Part shown: piece by piece, positions 10,455 to 18,647 of the stretch | Layout of the letters: each line of letters opens with the position of its first letter | Numbering within the stretch: the stretch's first letter is position 1 | Assembly (NCBI RefSeq): GCF_025943985.1 | Contig: NZ_JAPCWE010000017.1 | Location: 1 to 64,000 of the forward strand | DNA from: Anaerorudis cellulosivorans | GTDB taxonomy: Bacteria; Bacteroidota; Bacteroidia; Bacteroidales; Dysgonomonadaceae | DNA length: 64,000 bases | Reading direction: 5' to 3' | Translations under genes and position numbers: made by a program | The notes under the pieces: generated by a model | What the model saw: only the letters and a program-made list of their open reading frames with translations | What the model was told of the DNA's origin: nothing | Databases searched by the model: none

Positions 10455-11747
10455 ATGGATGATACGATATTGGATTTTCAGTTAGAAACCCGCACGGAAG
10501 CGATTATTAAGGTAATCGGGGTTGGAGGGGGCGGTGGCAATGCCGTCAACCATATGTTTCTTGAAGGAATACACAATGTTTCTTTCGCTCTATGCAATAC
10601 CGACAATCAGGCATTGATGGAATCGCCTGTACCCGTGAAAATTCAGTTGGGAGAACATACAACCGGTGGGCTGGGTGCCGGAAACAGACCCGATATCGCT
10701 CGCAGTGCTGCCGAAGAAAGTATCGATGCAATACGTGATTTATTGAGTGACGGTACACGTATGGCGTTTATCACAGCCGGTATGGGTGGAGGAACAGGAA
10801 CAGGTGCTGCTCCCGTTGTGGCTAAAGTCGCTAAAGATATGGGCATATTAACAGTGGGAATCGTGACTATCCCTTTCGTTTTTGAAGGTCCAAAAAAGAT
10901 TATCCAGGCATTAAAAGGAGTAGAAGAAATCGCTGCCAATGTGGATGCACTTCTCGTAATCAACAACGAGCGATTACGCGATATTTATCACGATTTAACG
11001 ATGATGAATGCTTTTGCTAAGGCCGATGATACGTTGACGATTGCTGCAAAAAGCATTGCCGAAATCATTACGGTTCACGGCTATGTAAACCTTGACTTTG
11101 CCGATGTTTACACAACGTTGAAAGATGGCGGCGTTGCCATTATGAGTAGAGGCGTGGGGAAAGGGAGAGACAGGGTTGAAGAGGCTATTCGTGATGCTCT
11201 TCATTCGCCTTTACTTAACAATAATGATGTGTTTAGTGCGAAAAAAATACTCATTAATCTTTCCTTTGGTGAAAAAAACCCATTAATGATGGAAGAGATG
11301 AATGCGTTGCATGAGTTCATGTCGAAGTTTAGCCGTGAAATCGAGGTAATTTGGGGTGCGGCTTTGGAAGATGATCTTACCGATGAGGTTAAGATAACAT
11401 TATTGGCTACCGGTTTTTCCATTACAAGTGTTCCCGGCATTGAAGAACATCGATTAGTAGAATCTCAAGCTGAGGAATTGGAACGTAAGATACGCGAAGA
11501 TGCACGAAAAGAACAGGAAGAACAGGATAGACAACTAATTGAGAAGTACTATGGGAAAAAAGGACTGAAAGATCTTTTGACAACTAGCTATCGGATTGAG
11601 CCGATTGTGCTTACGACAGAAGAACTGGATGATGATAAAATTTTGGAAGCAATGGAGAGGATAGCGGTTTTCAAACGCGATGTAAATTTTAATCCTCGTG
11701 CATTTCGAAACGAAGCTCAAACCCCATCATCTTCTTTGTTCGATTAA
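10455..11747 (+). CDS. ftsZ: Cell division protein FtsZ
   Basis: Tubulin-like GTPase forming the cytokinetic ring. GVGGGGGNAVNHM near the N-terminus and the tubulin signature GGGTGTGAAPVV near residue 112 are intact, as is the catalytic loop region around NLDFADVYTTLKDGG. I use ATG 10455; an in-frame GTG at 10449 adds two residues. The globular part ends near residue 330 and is followed by a charged linker. The C-terminal end reads NPRAFRNEAQTPSSSLFD, which only loosely resembles the usual IPxFLR-type binding peptide. Confidence 0.96.
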   Translation: MDDTILDFQLETRTEAIIKVIGVGGGGGNAVNHMFLEGIHNVSFALCNTDNQALMESPVPVKIQLGEHTTGGLGAGNRPDIARSAAEESIDAIRDLLSDGTRMAFITAGMGGGTGTGAAPVVAKVAKDMGILTVGIVTIPFVFEGPKKIIQALKGVEEIAANVDALLVINNERLRDIYHDLTMMNAFAKADDTLTIAAKSIAEIITVHGYVNLDFADVYTTLKDGGVAIMSRGVGKGRDRVEEAIRDALHSPLLNNNDVFSAKKILINLSFGEKNPLMMEEMNALHEFMSKFSREIEVIWGAALEDDLTDEVKITLLATGFSITSVPGIEEHRLVESQAEELERKIREDARKEQEEQDRQLIEKYYGKKGLKDLLTTSYRIEPIVLTTEELDDDKILEAMERIAVFKRDVNFNPRAFRNEAQTPSSSLFD

Positions 11748-11774
11748 AAAAAGAATTTTTATACTATTTTACTT

Positions 11775-12224
11775 ATGAATTTATTCGAGACAATTAATGA
11801 AGAAATAAAAAAAGCAATGCTTGCAAAAGATAAAATAAGATTGGAAGCGTTGCGAGGAATCAAAAAAGAATTTTTGGAAGCAAAAGTTGCCAAGGGTGCT
11901 AATAATGAACTTTCGGATGAGGCTGCTGTGGCTATTTTGCAGAAAATGGCAAAACAACGGAGAGATAGTGCCGATATTTATTTGTCGCAAAATCGTTCTG
12001 ATTTGGCAGAAACCGAATTGGCTCAATTAAACGTCATTCAGGAATTTTTGCCCCGACAGATGTCTCCCGATGAACTGGAGGAAGCAGTGAAAAAAATTAT
12101 CGCCGATGTTGGAGCGACTTCCATGAAAGATATGGGTAAAGTGATGGGCGTTGCCACTAAACAGTTTGCAGGAAAAGCCGAAGGACGCTTGATCTCTGAA
12201 ACCGTAAAGAAACTACTCGGTTAA
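11775..12224 (+). CDS. GatB/YqeY domain-containing protein
   Basis: A 149-residue YqeY-family protein. The family shares the small helical C-terminal domain of GatB/GatE amidotransferase subunits and is thought to act on tRNA-linked amino acids, though its exact role is unsettled. The whole length matches: the N-terminal helical part with LEALRGIKKEFLEAK and the C-terminal DVGATSMKDMGKVMGVATKQFAGKA-type segment. It starts 28 bases after ftsZ and may be read through from it. Its last codons overlap the 3' end of the convergent minus-strand gene by 12 bases. Confidence 0.9.
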   Translation: MNLFETINEEIKKAMLAKDKIRLEALRGIKKEFLEAKVAKGANNELSDEAAVAILQKMAKQRRDSADIYLSQNRSDLAETELAQLNVIQEFLPRQMSPDELEEAVKKIIADVGATSMKDMGKVMGVATKQFAGKAEGRLISETVKKLLG

Positions 12225-12905
12225 TTCCTTCTTCATCCGTTTGTCAATGTAATTGCTTTTACGGGCTTTCTTATCCAATTTTTCCAATGCTTTCAGTTGG
12301 TTTTTCCCGGGTTCGAAATCGCTCGACAAAAGCAAAACGGAGAGGGTTTCGTCGTCCACTTTTTTCAATCTGAAAGCAACAGTTCGGTTTTCAATGATAT
12401 TGTTTTTTACCAATCTAACAAGAAAATCGCTGGTCGGATCATAAGGGAATGAAATATTATCGTATCCCATATCCGATACTTTTATCTTTTGAACTTTAGG
12501 ATTCTTTTTGAAAAGAATTTTCCCCTCGCTATTGGTTACGCCTCCCTGCAGTGTTTTTCCCGATGAATTTACTAGCTCAACCAGTATTCCCGACAACGAA
12601 AAATTGCGGTTGTCTGTTACCTTGATCCCTACCGAGTCTTCTTTTGATCCCGCAAGCGGCTGGACAGTCGATTTTTCACCTGAATATTCCCCCGTCATTA
12701 CCAACAAATAATCGCCCATAATTTCATAACTGCCTTCACCCACTTTGTTGGTTATCATGTTTCCCATTTCATCCATGTCGAAATATACTTTTCCATTCTC
12801 AAATTTAAGCACATCATTACCTTCCTTGAATACACCTTCATATTGTTGGGTATATGTCGGTAGAGTAATCGCAAGAAAAAACAGGATGTCACATATTTTC
12901 TTCAT
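12213..12905 (-). CDS. Secreted protein with a carboxypeptidase-regulatory-like segment, function unknown
   Basis: 230 residues with a likely type I signal peptide (first about 19 residues, ending TYTQ). Residues 20-75 are short beta-rich repeats (YEGVFKEG, YFDMDEMG, GSYEIMGDYLLVMTGEYSG). Residues 90-150 (GILVELVNSSGKTLQGGVTNSEGKILFKK) look like a carboxypeptidase-D regulatory-like beta sandwich, a module common in Bacteroidota envelope proteins. The C-terminus is Lys-rich. I do not recognise a specific function; envelope location is inferred. It converges on the yqeY gene with a 12-base overlap. Confidence 0.7.
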   Translation of the reverse strand: MKKICDILFFLAITLPTYTQQYEGVFKEGNDVLKFENGKVYFDMDEMGNMITNKVGEGSYEIMGDYLLVMTGEYSGEKSTVQPLAGSKEDSVGIKVTDNRNFSLSGILVELVNSSGKTLQGGVTNSEGKILFKKNPKVQKIKVSDMGYDNISFPYDPTSDFLVRLVKNNIIENRTVAFRLKKVDDETLSVLLLSSDFEPGKNQLKALEKLDKKARKSNYIDKRMKKELTE

Positions 12906-12982
12906 TTTCGACCGGTTTATTGTGTGTAATTAAAATGAGGTTTATATTATTTCTTTTGTAAAGTACACAAAGGCTTTTTATT

Positions 12983-13022
12983 TACTCCCCAACCGAGTAA
13001 CATGTTGCTCGGTTGGGGAGTA
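12983..13022. repeat. 15-bp GC-rich perfect hairpin downstream of the EF-G paralog
   Basis: Left arm 12983-12997 and right arm 13008-13022 are perfect reverse complements (TACTCCCCAACCGAG and its complement), with a 10-base loop that is itself partly self-complementary. It lies 30 bases past the stop of the minus-strand EF-G paralog. Neither side carries a good T-tract, so it may be a factor-dependent terminator or an mRNA 3'-end stabiliser. Confidence 0.75.
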
Positions 13023-13052
13023 CAACGTTTCAGTATGGTTGTTTGAAAAGAC

Positions 13053-15209
13053 TTACTCTTCTTTTTCTCCTGCTTCGTATTCTTTCAGCAATTTCTCCTG
13101 AATATCCGAAGGCACAAGTTCATAACCGGAAAACTTCATGGTAAAGGAAGCGCGTCCGCCGGTTAGCGAACTTAGTGAAGTAGAATATGAACTCATTTCT
13201 TTTAGTGGAACTTTGGCTTTGATTCTCTCGAAATGTTTATCACTTTCCATACCCATAATCATAGCCCGTCGTGTTTGAAGATCACTTATCACATCTCCCA
13301 TATATTCCGATGGCACAGAAACGGTGACATCATAGATGGGTTCGAGAATTTTGGGCCCTGCATTTTTGAATGCTATGCTGAAGGCATTACGTCCGGCAAG
13401 CATGAAAGAGATTTCGTTGGAATCGACAGGGTGCATCTTGCCGTCATATACGATAACGCGAACGTCACGCGCATACGATCCCGTTAAAGGTCCTTGTTCC
13501 ATGCGGCTCATAATTCCTTTCAAAATAGCAGGCATGAAGCGGGCATCGATGGATCCTCCCACAATACTGTTTACGAAAACCAATTTACCTCCCCATTCAA
13601 GCTTTATTTCCTGAACATCGCGTGTTTGAACTTTGTATTCTTGCCCGTTGAATTTATATACTTCCGGGATCGGCATACCTTCTGTATAAGGTTCTACAAT
13701 AAGGTGGACTTCACCAAACTGTCCGGCTCCTCCCGATTGTTTTTTGTGCCGGTAGTCGGCGCGAGCTGCTTTGGTGATCGTTTCACGATAAGGGATTTTC
13801 GGTTCAAGAAATTCAACTTCGATTTTATCGTTATTTTCTAATCTCCATTTGAGCGTTTTCAGGTGAAATTCCCCCTGTCCGGAAACAATGGTTTGCTTCA
13901 ATTCTTTCGATATTTCCGAGATCCATGTGGGATCTTCTTCGTGCATTCGGGTGAGTGCCTCGTTTAGTTTTTCGGCATTGGCTTCGTTTAATGGTTTAAT
14001 GGCCCGACGATAGCGGGGTTCGGGATATTTGATGAAATCGAATCGGTTGTCGGCACCTTTTGCATTCAAGGTATCGCCGGTGCGCACGTCTTTTAATTTT
14101 ACGGCGGCACCGATGTTGCCTGCCTGCATTTCTTCAACTTTAGTGCGGATTTGTCCGGCTACCGAAAAAATTTGAGCCAAACGTTCTTTGGAGCCCCGAT
14201 TGGCATTGGTCAGGTCATCGCCTTCTTTTATGGTGCCCGACATGACTTTGAAGTAGGAAATTTCTCCGATATGGGGCTCAACAGTAGTTTTAAAAACGAA
14301 AAGACTGGCAGGGGCATTGGGGTCGGGTTTTACCTCCTTGCCTTCGGTGTTTTTCGGCGCAGGCATCTGATCCGGTGATGGTGCTACAGCACTCAGAAAA
14401 TTCATCACCCGGTGCACTCCCATATTTTTTGAAGACGAAACACAGAATACGGGGAAAATGCTACGATCGATTAACCCCTTTTGGATCCCTTCTCTCATTT
14501 CTTCTTCCGATAGTGTTCCCTGCTCGAAATATTTTTCCATCAATCCTTCATCGTTTTCAGCTGCTGCTTCCAATAGTGTTTTATACAATTCGTCAGCTTT
14601 GTTTTTTTCACTATCCGGAATGTCCATTACGTCAGGAGCCGTAGCATCCGTTTTCCATTTATACATTTTTTGTTTCAGTACATCAACAATGCCTACAAAC
14701 GAGTTTCCGCTGCCGATTGGATATTGGATTGGAATCACCTTGTTTCCCCACATTTCTTTCATGCCGGCGAGGGTATTGTCATAATCGGCTTTTTCGTTAT
14801 CCATCTGATTGATGACAAACACAACCGGTTTATTCAAGTCTTCTGTATAGTGAAACTGATTAATGGTTCCTACTTCAATTCCGTTGACGGCATGAATAAC
14901 CATTAATGCAGTGTCGGTAACATTGAGCGAAGTGATGACACCGCCAATGAAGTCGTCCGATCCCGGGCAGTCAATGAAATTCATCATTTTGTCTTTCCAC
15001 TCAATGGAAAATACGGTAGGAAACACCGAATAGCCATATTCTTTTTCTACGGGAAAATAATCACTGACGGTATTCCCGTTTTCAACCGTACCGCGTCGTT
15101 TTATAAGACCACTCTCGAAAAGCATAGCTTCTGCGAGAGTGGTCTTTCCTGATCCCGAATTGCCTATGATAGCAATATTTTTAATGTCTTTCGTTTGATA
15201 TACTTTCAT
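13053..15209 (-). CDS. fusA2: Elongation factor G paralog (EF-G2 / FusA2 type) with altered G domain
   Basis: Full-length five-domain EF-G homologue (718 residues). The P-loop is GNSGSGKT at 16-23 instead of the usual AHxDAGKT. The switch I segment lacks the RGITI-type motif (here EYGYSVFPTV). The G3 motif reads DCPGSDDF at 80-87 where canonical EF-G has DTPGHVDF, so the catalytic histidine is a serine. G4 is NQMD (134-137). Domains II-V are intact, including the GGAGQFGEVHL and GSYARDVRVIVYDGKMHPVDS regions. In Bacteroides a second EF-G with these traits supports translation without GTP hydrolysis during carbon limitation; the same role is inferred here. It is monocistronic and divergent from the Ca2+ ATPase gene. 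Confidence 0.9.
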   Translation of the reverse strand: MKVYQTKDIKNIAIIGNSGSGKTTLAEAMLFESGLIKRRGTVENGNTVSDYFPVEKEYGYSVFPTVFSIEWKDKMMNFIDCPGSDDFIGGVITSLNVTDTALMVIHAVNGIEVGTINQFHYTEDLNKPVVFVINQMDNEKADYDNTLAGMKEMWGNKVIPIQYPIGSGNSFVGIVDVLKQKMYKWKTDATAPDVMDIPDSEKNKADELYKTLLEAAAENDEGLMEKYFEQGTLSEEEMREGIQKGLIDRSIFPVFCVSSSKNMGVHRVMNFLSAVAPSPDQMPAPKNTEGKEVKPDPNAPASLFVFKTTVEPHIGEISYFKVMSGTIKEGDDLTNANRGSKERLAQIFSVAGQIRTKVEEMQAGNIGAAVKLKDVRTGDTLNAKGADNRFDFIKYPEPRYRRAIKPLNEANAEKLNEALTRMHEEDPTWISEISKELKQTIVSGQGEFHLKTLKWRLENNDKIEVEFLEPKIPYRETITKAARADYRHKKQSGGAGQFGEVHLIVEPYTEGMPIPEVYKFNGQEYKVQTRDVQEIKLEWGGKLVFVNSIVGGSIDARFMPAILKGIMSRMEQGPLTGSYARDVRVIVYDGKMHPVDSNEISFMLAGRNAFSIAFKNAGPKILEPIYDVTVSVPSEYMGDVISDLQTRRAMIMGMESDKHFERIKAKVPLKEMSSYSTSLSSLTGGRASFTMKFSGYELVPSDIQEKLLKEYEAGEKEE

Positions 15210-15242
15210 GATCTGACTGTTTATAAAAATTGTTTGGAGTTA

Positions 15243-15250
15243 CAAAATTA
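15243..15250 (-). promoter_or_regulatory. Possible proximal -7 element of the EF-G paralog
   Basis: Minus-strand TAATTTTG fits TAnnTTTG, 33 bases upstream of the ATG. There is no TTTG at the right distance. It competes with the element at 15289-15296. Confidence 0.35.
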
Positions 15251-15252
15251 AA

Positions 15253-15284
15253 ACGACTTTGCATCTTGCATAAAGCAAAGTCGT
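15253..15284 (-). promoter_or_regulatory. 10-bp perfect inverted repeat in the leader or promoter of the EF-G paralog
   Basis: ACGACTTTGC at 15253-15262 and GCAAAGTCGT at 15275-15284 are exact reverse complements with a 12-base spacer. If transcription begins at the distal element (15289-15296), this stem-loop would form almost exactly the 5' end of the mRNA. If it begins at the proximal element, it overlaps the -33 region like an operator. Confidence 0.6.
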
Positions 15285-15288
15285 ATCA

Positions 15289-15296
15289 CAAAAATA
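15289..15296 (-). promoter_or_regulatory. Possible distal -7 element of the EF-G paralog
   Basis: Minus-strand TATTTTTG fits TAnnTTTG. The start it predicts (about 15284) coincides with the first base of the 10-bp inverted repeat, and the palindrome at 15357-15370 would then be centred near -79, a normal activator position. No clear -33 TTTG is seen. Confidence 0.45.
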
Positions 15297-15356
15297 ACGC
15301 TCGCAAGTTAAAAAAAACCGGGCAATTCAAGAAATATACAATAATGTTAAAGAATT

Positions 15357-15373
15357 ATGTTTTATAACATATA
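15357..15373. promoter_or_regulatory. Crp-like palindrome, site A
   Basis: ATGTTTTATAACATATA matches the window's recurring motif ATGTTnTATAAyATATA; the core TGTT-N4-AACA is an inverted repeat. It lies between the divergent EF-G paralog and Ca2+ ATPase genes. Related copies are at 15436 and 41428. Confidence 0.6.
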
Positions 15374-15435
15374 AATAGGATTGATTCTATTTTGTGTGCC
15401 TTGCTATAGGTTTTTTATATGTCGCTGAAAACTAT

Positions 15436-15452
15436 ATGTTCTATAATATATA
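15436..15452. promoter_or_regulatory. Crp-like palindrome, site B
   Basis: ATGTTCTATAATATATA matches the motif ATGTTnTATAAyATATA. It sits inside a wider inverted repeat, ACTATAT at 15431-15437 and ATATAGT at 15448-15454. Seven more bases beyond the motif (GTATTTT) are also shared with the copy upstream of susC. Centre is about 67-74 bp upstream of the predicted Ca2+ ATPase transcription start. Confidence 0.6.
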
Positions 15453-15495
15453 GTATTTTTGCAATACCTTTTAAATCATATAGATTCAAATCGAT

Positions 15496-15511
15496 TATTT
15501 TTGTAATTTTG
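15496..15511 (+). promoter_or_regulatory. Tandem -7 elements upstream of the Ca2+ ATPase, with a long leader
   Basis: TATTTTTG (15496-15503) and TAATTTTG (15504-15511) both fit TAnnTTTG. Starting here would give a leader of about 260 bases before the ATG at 15776. In that leader I see two small hairpins: TCTGCCC paired with GGGTAGA (about 15535-15558, one G-U pair), and GGTG with CACC (15670-15687). I do not recognise a known riboswitch. Confidence 0.4.
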
Positions 15512-15775
15512 TCGGATTAAAGAATAAATAACGCTTCTGCCCATCAAGTAAGGGTAGATGCAAAATGTGTTTCTTGGAATAAGTAGGCATGATAAGACCG
15601 GTATTTATTCAATATACATTGTTTTTGCAAAAGATAAGGTTGCTAATGATTAAGCAATTATGGATGTCAGGTGTAGATCCGGGCACCATGTAAAACCTTG
15701 TATATTTTTTGTATGCCTTAAAAAAATACCTTTCTATTCCATTTATTTATTCAACGGTTTAAAATAGTATTTTAA

Positions 15776-18448
15776 ATGAAATATTTCTATAATCAATCTA
15801 TTGAAGAGATACTTCAACAATTCGGTGTGTCTGCCGAAAAAGGATTGTCGGCTGCTGAAGTGAAAAAACGTCTCGAAACTTATGGCCCGAATCGTCTTCA
15901 ATCCATAAAGCAAAAATCCACTTTACAAATCTTTCTCGATCAGTTTAAAGGATCGATGGTGATGATCCTTTTCGTCGCTGCCATTATTTCGGGAGTAATT
16001 GGTCTGCAAAACGGTGAAGGATTTTTAGATACGATAGTTATTCTTGCCATTTTGGTGGTTAATGCCGTGATCGGAATGGTAGAAGAGAAAAAAGCGCAAT
16101 CTTCCTTAGAAGCGCTGAAAAAGATGAGTGCGCCGCGTTCTAAAGTGCTACGCGAGGGAGAAATTGTCGAAATTTCTTCTACAGAGATCGTTCCCGGCGA
16201 CATTGTTGTGTTGGATACGGGAGATATTGTTCCTGCAGATATGCGACTCTTAGAAGCGGTAAACCTGAAAATCCAGGAATCGGCATTGACCGGTGAATCT
16301 GTTCCGGTAGAAAAAAACGTCAAGACGTTGAATATTGAGGACGTGCCGCTTGGCGATCGCACGAACATGGCGTTCTCAACGTGTGTAGTGACTTATGGTC
16401 GAGGGAAAGGGATTGTTGTGGCGACAGGAATGAATACTGAAGTTGGCAAGATCGCTCATCTCCTTCAACATGCCGAAGGAACTGAAACGCCGATGAGTAA
16501 ACGGTTGGAACAGTTGGGAAAAATATTGGGATATGTCGCTCTTATCATCTGTGCTGTTATTTTTATTATAGGACTGCTTTACGGTAACAATTGGCTTGAA
16601 ATGTTCATGATGGCAGTGAGCCTTGCGGTTGCTGCCATTCCAGAGGGGCTTCAGATTGTTTCTACGTTGGTGCTTTCTATTGGGGTACAGCGGCTCGTCA
16701 AGCTTCATGCCATTGTGCGCAAGTTGCCTTCGGTCGAATCATTGGGGAGTGTTACGGTGATTTGTTCCGACAAAACGGGGACACTTACCCAAAATAAGAT
16801 GACGATAGTAAAAGGATGGACAGTCGGGAACGAAATCGATTTTCGTGAGAAGGGGGTTTTCGAACGTTCGGATTCAGATGGTAAAATATTGTTGCATTCA
16901 GCATTGTTGTGTACGGACGCTCATCTGAGAATGTTTCCTGACGGGAGTCACGAAAACTCGGGCGATCCCACCGAGACAGCTATTGTCGACATTGCGCTGA
17001 ATTTCGGTATGAATAAGAATGAGGAAGAGAAAAAATATCCCCGGGTTGGTGAGGTGCCTTTCGATTCCGAACGGAAGCGCATGGCTACCATCAACAGAAT
17101 GGAAAACGGGCAACTGCGTGTTAATGTGAAAGGCGGGGTTGATGAAGTCTTGAGTGTTACCTCTTTCATCCTTGTTAAGGGCAAGGTTCGTCCGATTACC
17201 CAAGAAGATATTGAATCAATCAGAAGACAAAATGAGAGCATGGCGCAAGATGCTTTACGTGTACTTGCTGTGGCGTATAAAGATATTGACGAACTTCCAG
17301 ATAAAGTGACTGTTGAAACCGTCGAAAATACGTTGGTTTTTGCAGGGTTGATCGGCATGATCGATCCTCCCCGTCCTGAAGTGAAAGAAGCGGTGAGTAA
17401 ATGCAAAATGGCCGGTATACGTCCGGTAATGATCACGGGAGATCATAAGATTACTGCTCTTGCCATTGCTAAAGAGATCGGGATTTACCGTGAAGGCGAT
17501 CAAACCGTCACAGGTTCAGATTTGGAGAATATGTCCGATAGCGAATTGTATCGCAATGTGAAATCGTATTCGGTTTATGCCCGTGTGGCGCCGGTGCACA
17601 AAGTGCGAATCGTGAAAGCATGGCAATCTTATGGCGATATTGTTGCCATGACGGGTGATGGGGTAAACGATGCCCCTGCTTTAAAGCAGGCCGATGTAGG
17701 TGTTGCAATGGGTGTTGTGGGAACTGAGGTGGCAAAGGAAGTGTCGGACATAATCCTTACCGATGATAATTTTGCTACCATTGTCAATGCCGTCGAAGAG
17801 GGACGGCGTATTTACGACAATATTCTCAAAGGCATTCAATATTTGTTATCATCCAATGTTGGTGAGGTCCTGCTCATCCTTATTGCCTCGTTGCTGAATC
17901 TTGGCAATCCACTGACGCCGATTCTTATTCTTTGGATTAATTTGGTAACAGACAGTCTCCCCGCGCTGGCATTGAGTATGGATCCTGCCGAAAATGATAT
18001 TATGAAACGTAAACCGCGAGATCCCCAAAAGGGAATTTTCAGTCGGGGAATGGTTTGGCGCATTATTTATCAGGGAACAACCATCGGGTTGATTTCACTG
18101 GCAGCTTATCTGATCGGATTTAACGATGGGGGTCAACCCTTAGGACAAACCATGGCTTTTGCCGTACTGGGATTTGCCCAGTTGATTCATGTTCGGAATC
18201 TGCATTCCAACAAAATATCATGTTTCAAAATCAGTCCGCTCCTCAACAAACCGTTGATAGGTGCCATTGTTGTTTCGGCAGCGTTTATGGCTTTGATTCT
18301 TCTGATTCCGCCCGTCATGAATATTTTTGGCACAGTCGTCATGGACGGAATGCATTGGACTTATGTATTACTGCTCTCGTTAGTCCCTGTTGTTGTGGTC
18401 GAGTTGATGAAATTGTTGAAATTAAACAGTTCAAAAGACGAATATTAA
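15776..18448 (+). CDS. Calcium-translocating P-type ATPase
   Basis: 890-residue type II P-type ATPase, predicted to export Ca2+ across the inner membrane. Order: N-terminal cation ATPase domain, actuator with TGES near residue 170, phosphorylation motif DKTGTLT with Asp332, nucleotide domain with KGGVDEVL, hinge TGDGVNDAP near 627, and six C-terminal membrane helices. Helix M6 has NLVTD, expected for Ca2+ pumps. Helix M4 reads VAAIPEGLQ where most Ca2+ pumps have PEGLP, a change next to the ion site. No Lys or Ser pattern typical of Na/K pumps is evident. It is monocistronic, with a strong terminator after it. Confidence 0.9.
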   Translation: MKYFYNQSIEEILQQFGVSAEKGLSAAEVKKRLETYGPNRLQSIKQKSTLQIFLDQFKGSMVMILFVAAIISGVIGLQNGEGFLDTIVILAILVVNAVIGMVEEKKAQSSLEALKKMSAPRSKVLREGEIVEISSTEIVPGDIVVLDTGDIVPADMRLLEAVNLKIQESALTGESVPVEKNVKTLNIEDVPLGDRTNMAFSTCVVTYGRGKGIVVATGMNTEVGKIAHLLQHAEGTETPMSKRLEQLGKILGYVALIICAVIFIIGLLYGNNWLEMFMMAVSLAVAAIPEGLQIVSTLVLSIGVQRLVKLHAIVRKLPSVESLGSVTVICSDKTGTLTQNKMTIVKGWTVGNEIDFREKGVFERSDSDGKILLHSALLCTDAHLRMFPDGSHENSGDPTETAIVDIALNFGMNKNEEEKKYPRVGEVPFDSERKRMATINRMENGQLRVNVKGGVDEVLSVTSFILVKGKVRPITQEDIESIRRQNESMAQDALRVLAVAYKDIDELPDKVTVETVENTLVFAGLIGMIDPPRPEVKEAVSKCKMAGIRPVMITGDHKITALAIAKEIGIYREGDQTVTGSDLENMSDSELYRNVKSYSVYARVAPVHKVRIVKAWQSYGDIVAMTGDGVNDAPALKQADVGVAMGVVGTEVAKEVSDIILTDDNFATIVNAVEEGRRIYDNILKGIQYLLSSNVGEVLLILIASLLNLGNPLTPILILWINLVTDSLPALALSMDPAENDIMKRKPRDPQKGIFSRGMVWRIIYQGTTIGLISLAAYLIGFNDGGQPLGQTMAFAVLGFAQLIHVRNLHSNKISCFKISPLLNKPLIGAIVVSAAFMALILLIPPVMNIFGTVVMDGMHWTYVLLLSLVPVVVVELMKLLKLNSSKDEY

Positions 18449-18522
18449 AATCGTGCCGTTTTTTTGTCATTAACGAATGTAAAGGGATTAAAATTCAGCT
18501 TAAATAAATGATAAATTTACAC

Positions 18523-18561
18523 TTACCTTGTTCTTTGAATGGGCAAGGTAAATTTTTTTTT
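18523..18561 (+). terminator. Intrinsic terminator after the Ca2+ ATPase
   Basis: Perfect 8-bp stem TTACCTTG (18523-18530) and CAAGGTAA (18544-18551), followed at once by a run of nine T. Confidence 0.85.
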
Positions 18562-18563
18562 AT

Positions 18564-18571
18564 TATTTTTG
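18564..18571 (+). promoter_or_regulatory. Possible -7 element for the oadGAB operon
   Basis: TATTTTTG fits TAnnTTTG, just after the preceding terminator and 76 bases before oadG. No TTTG at the expected -33 distance, so support is partial. Confidence 0.35.
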
Positions 18572-18647
18572 AAGCCGTAAAAAATTGATTTTTCATCAAA
18601 TTACTTATTTTTCTTTTCAATTTTAAATATATTAATCGATTTATCAT

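Noticed and set aside
15590-15694. 34-codon frame in the ATPase leader
   Set aside because: No ribosome binding site and no recognisable sequence.
15285-15775. Manganese (yybP-ykoY) riboswitch in the ATPase leader
   Set aside because: The leader lacks the conserved internal-loop sequences of that class as far as I can see by eye.
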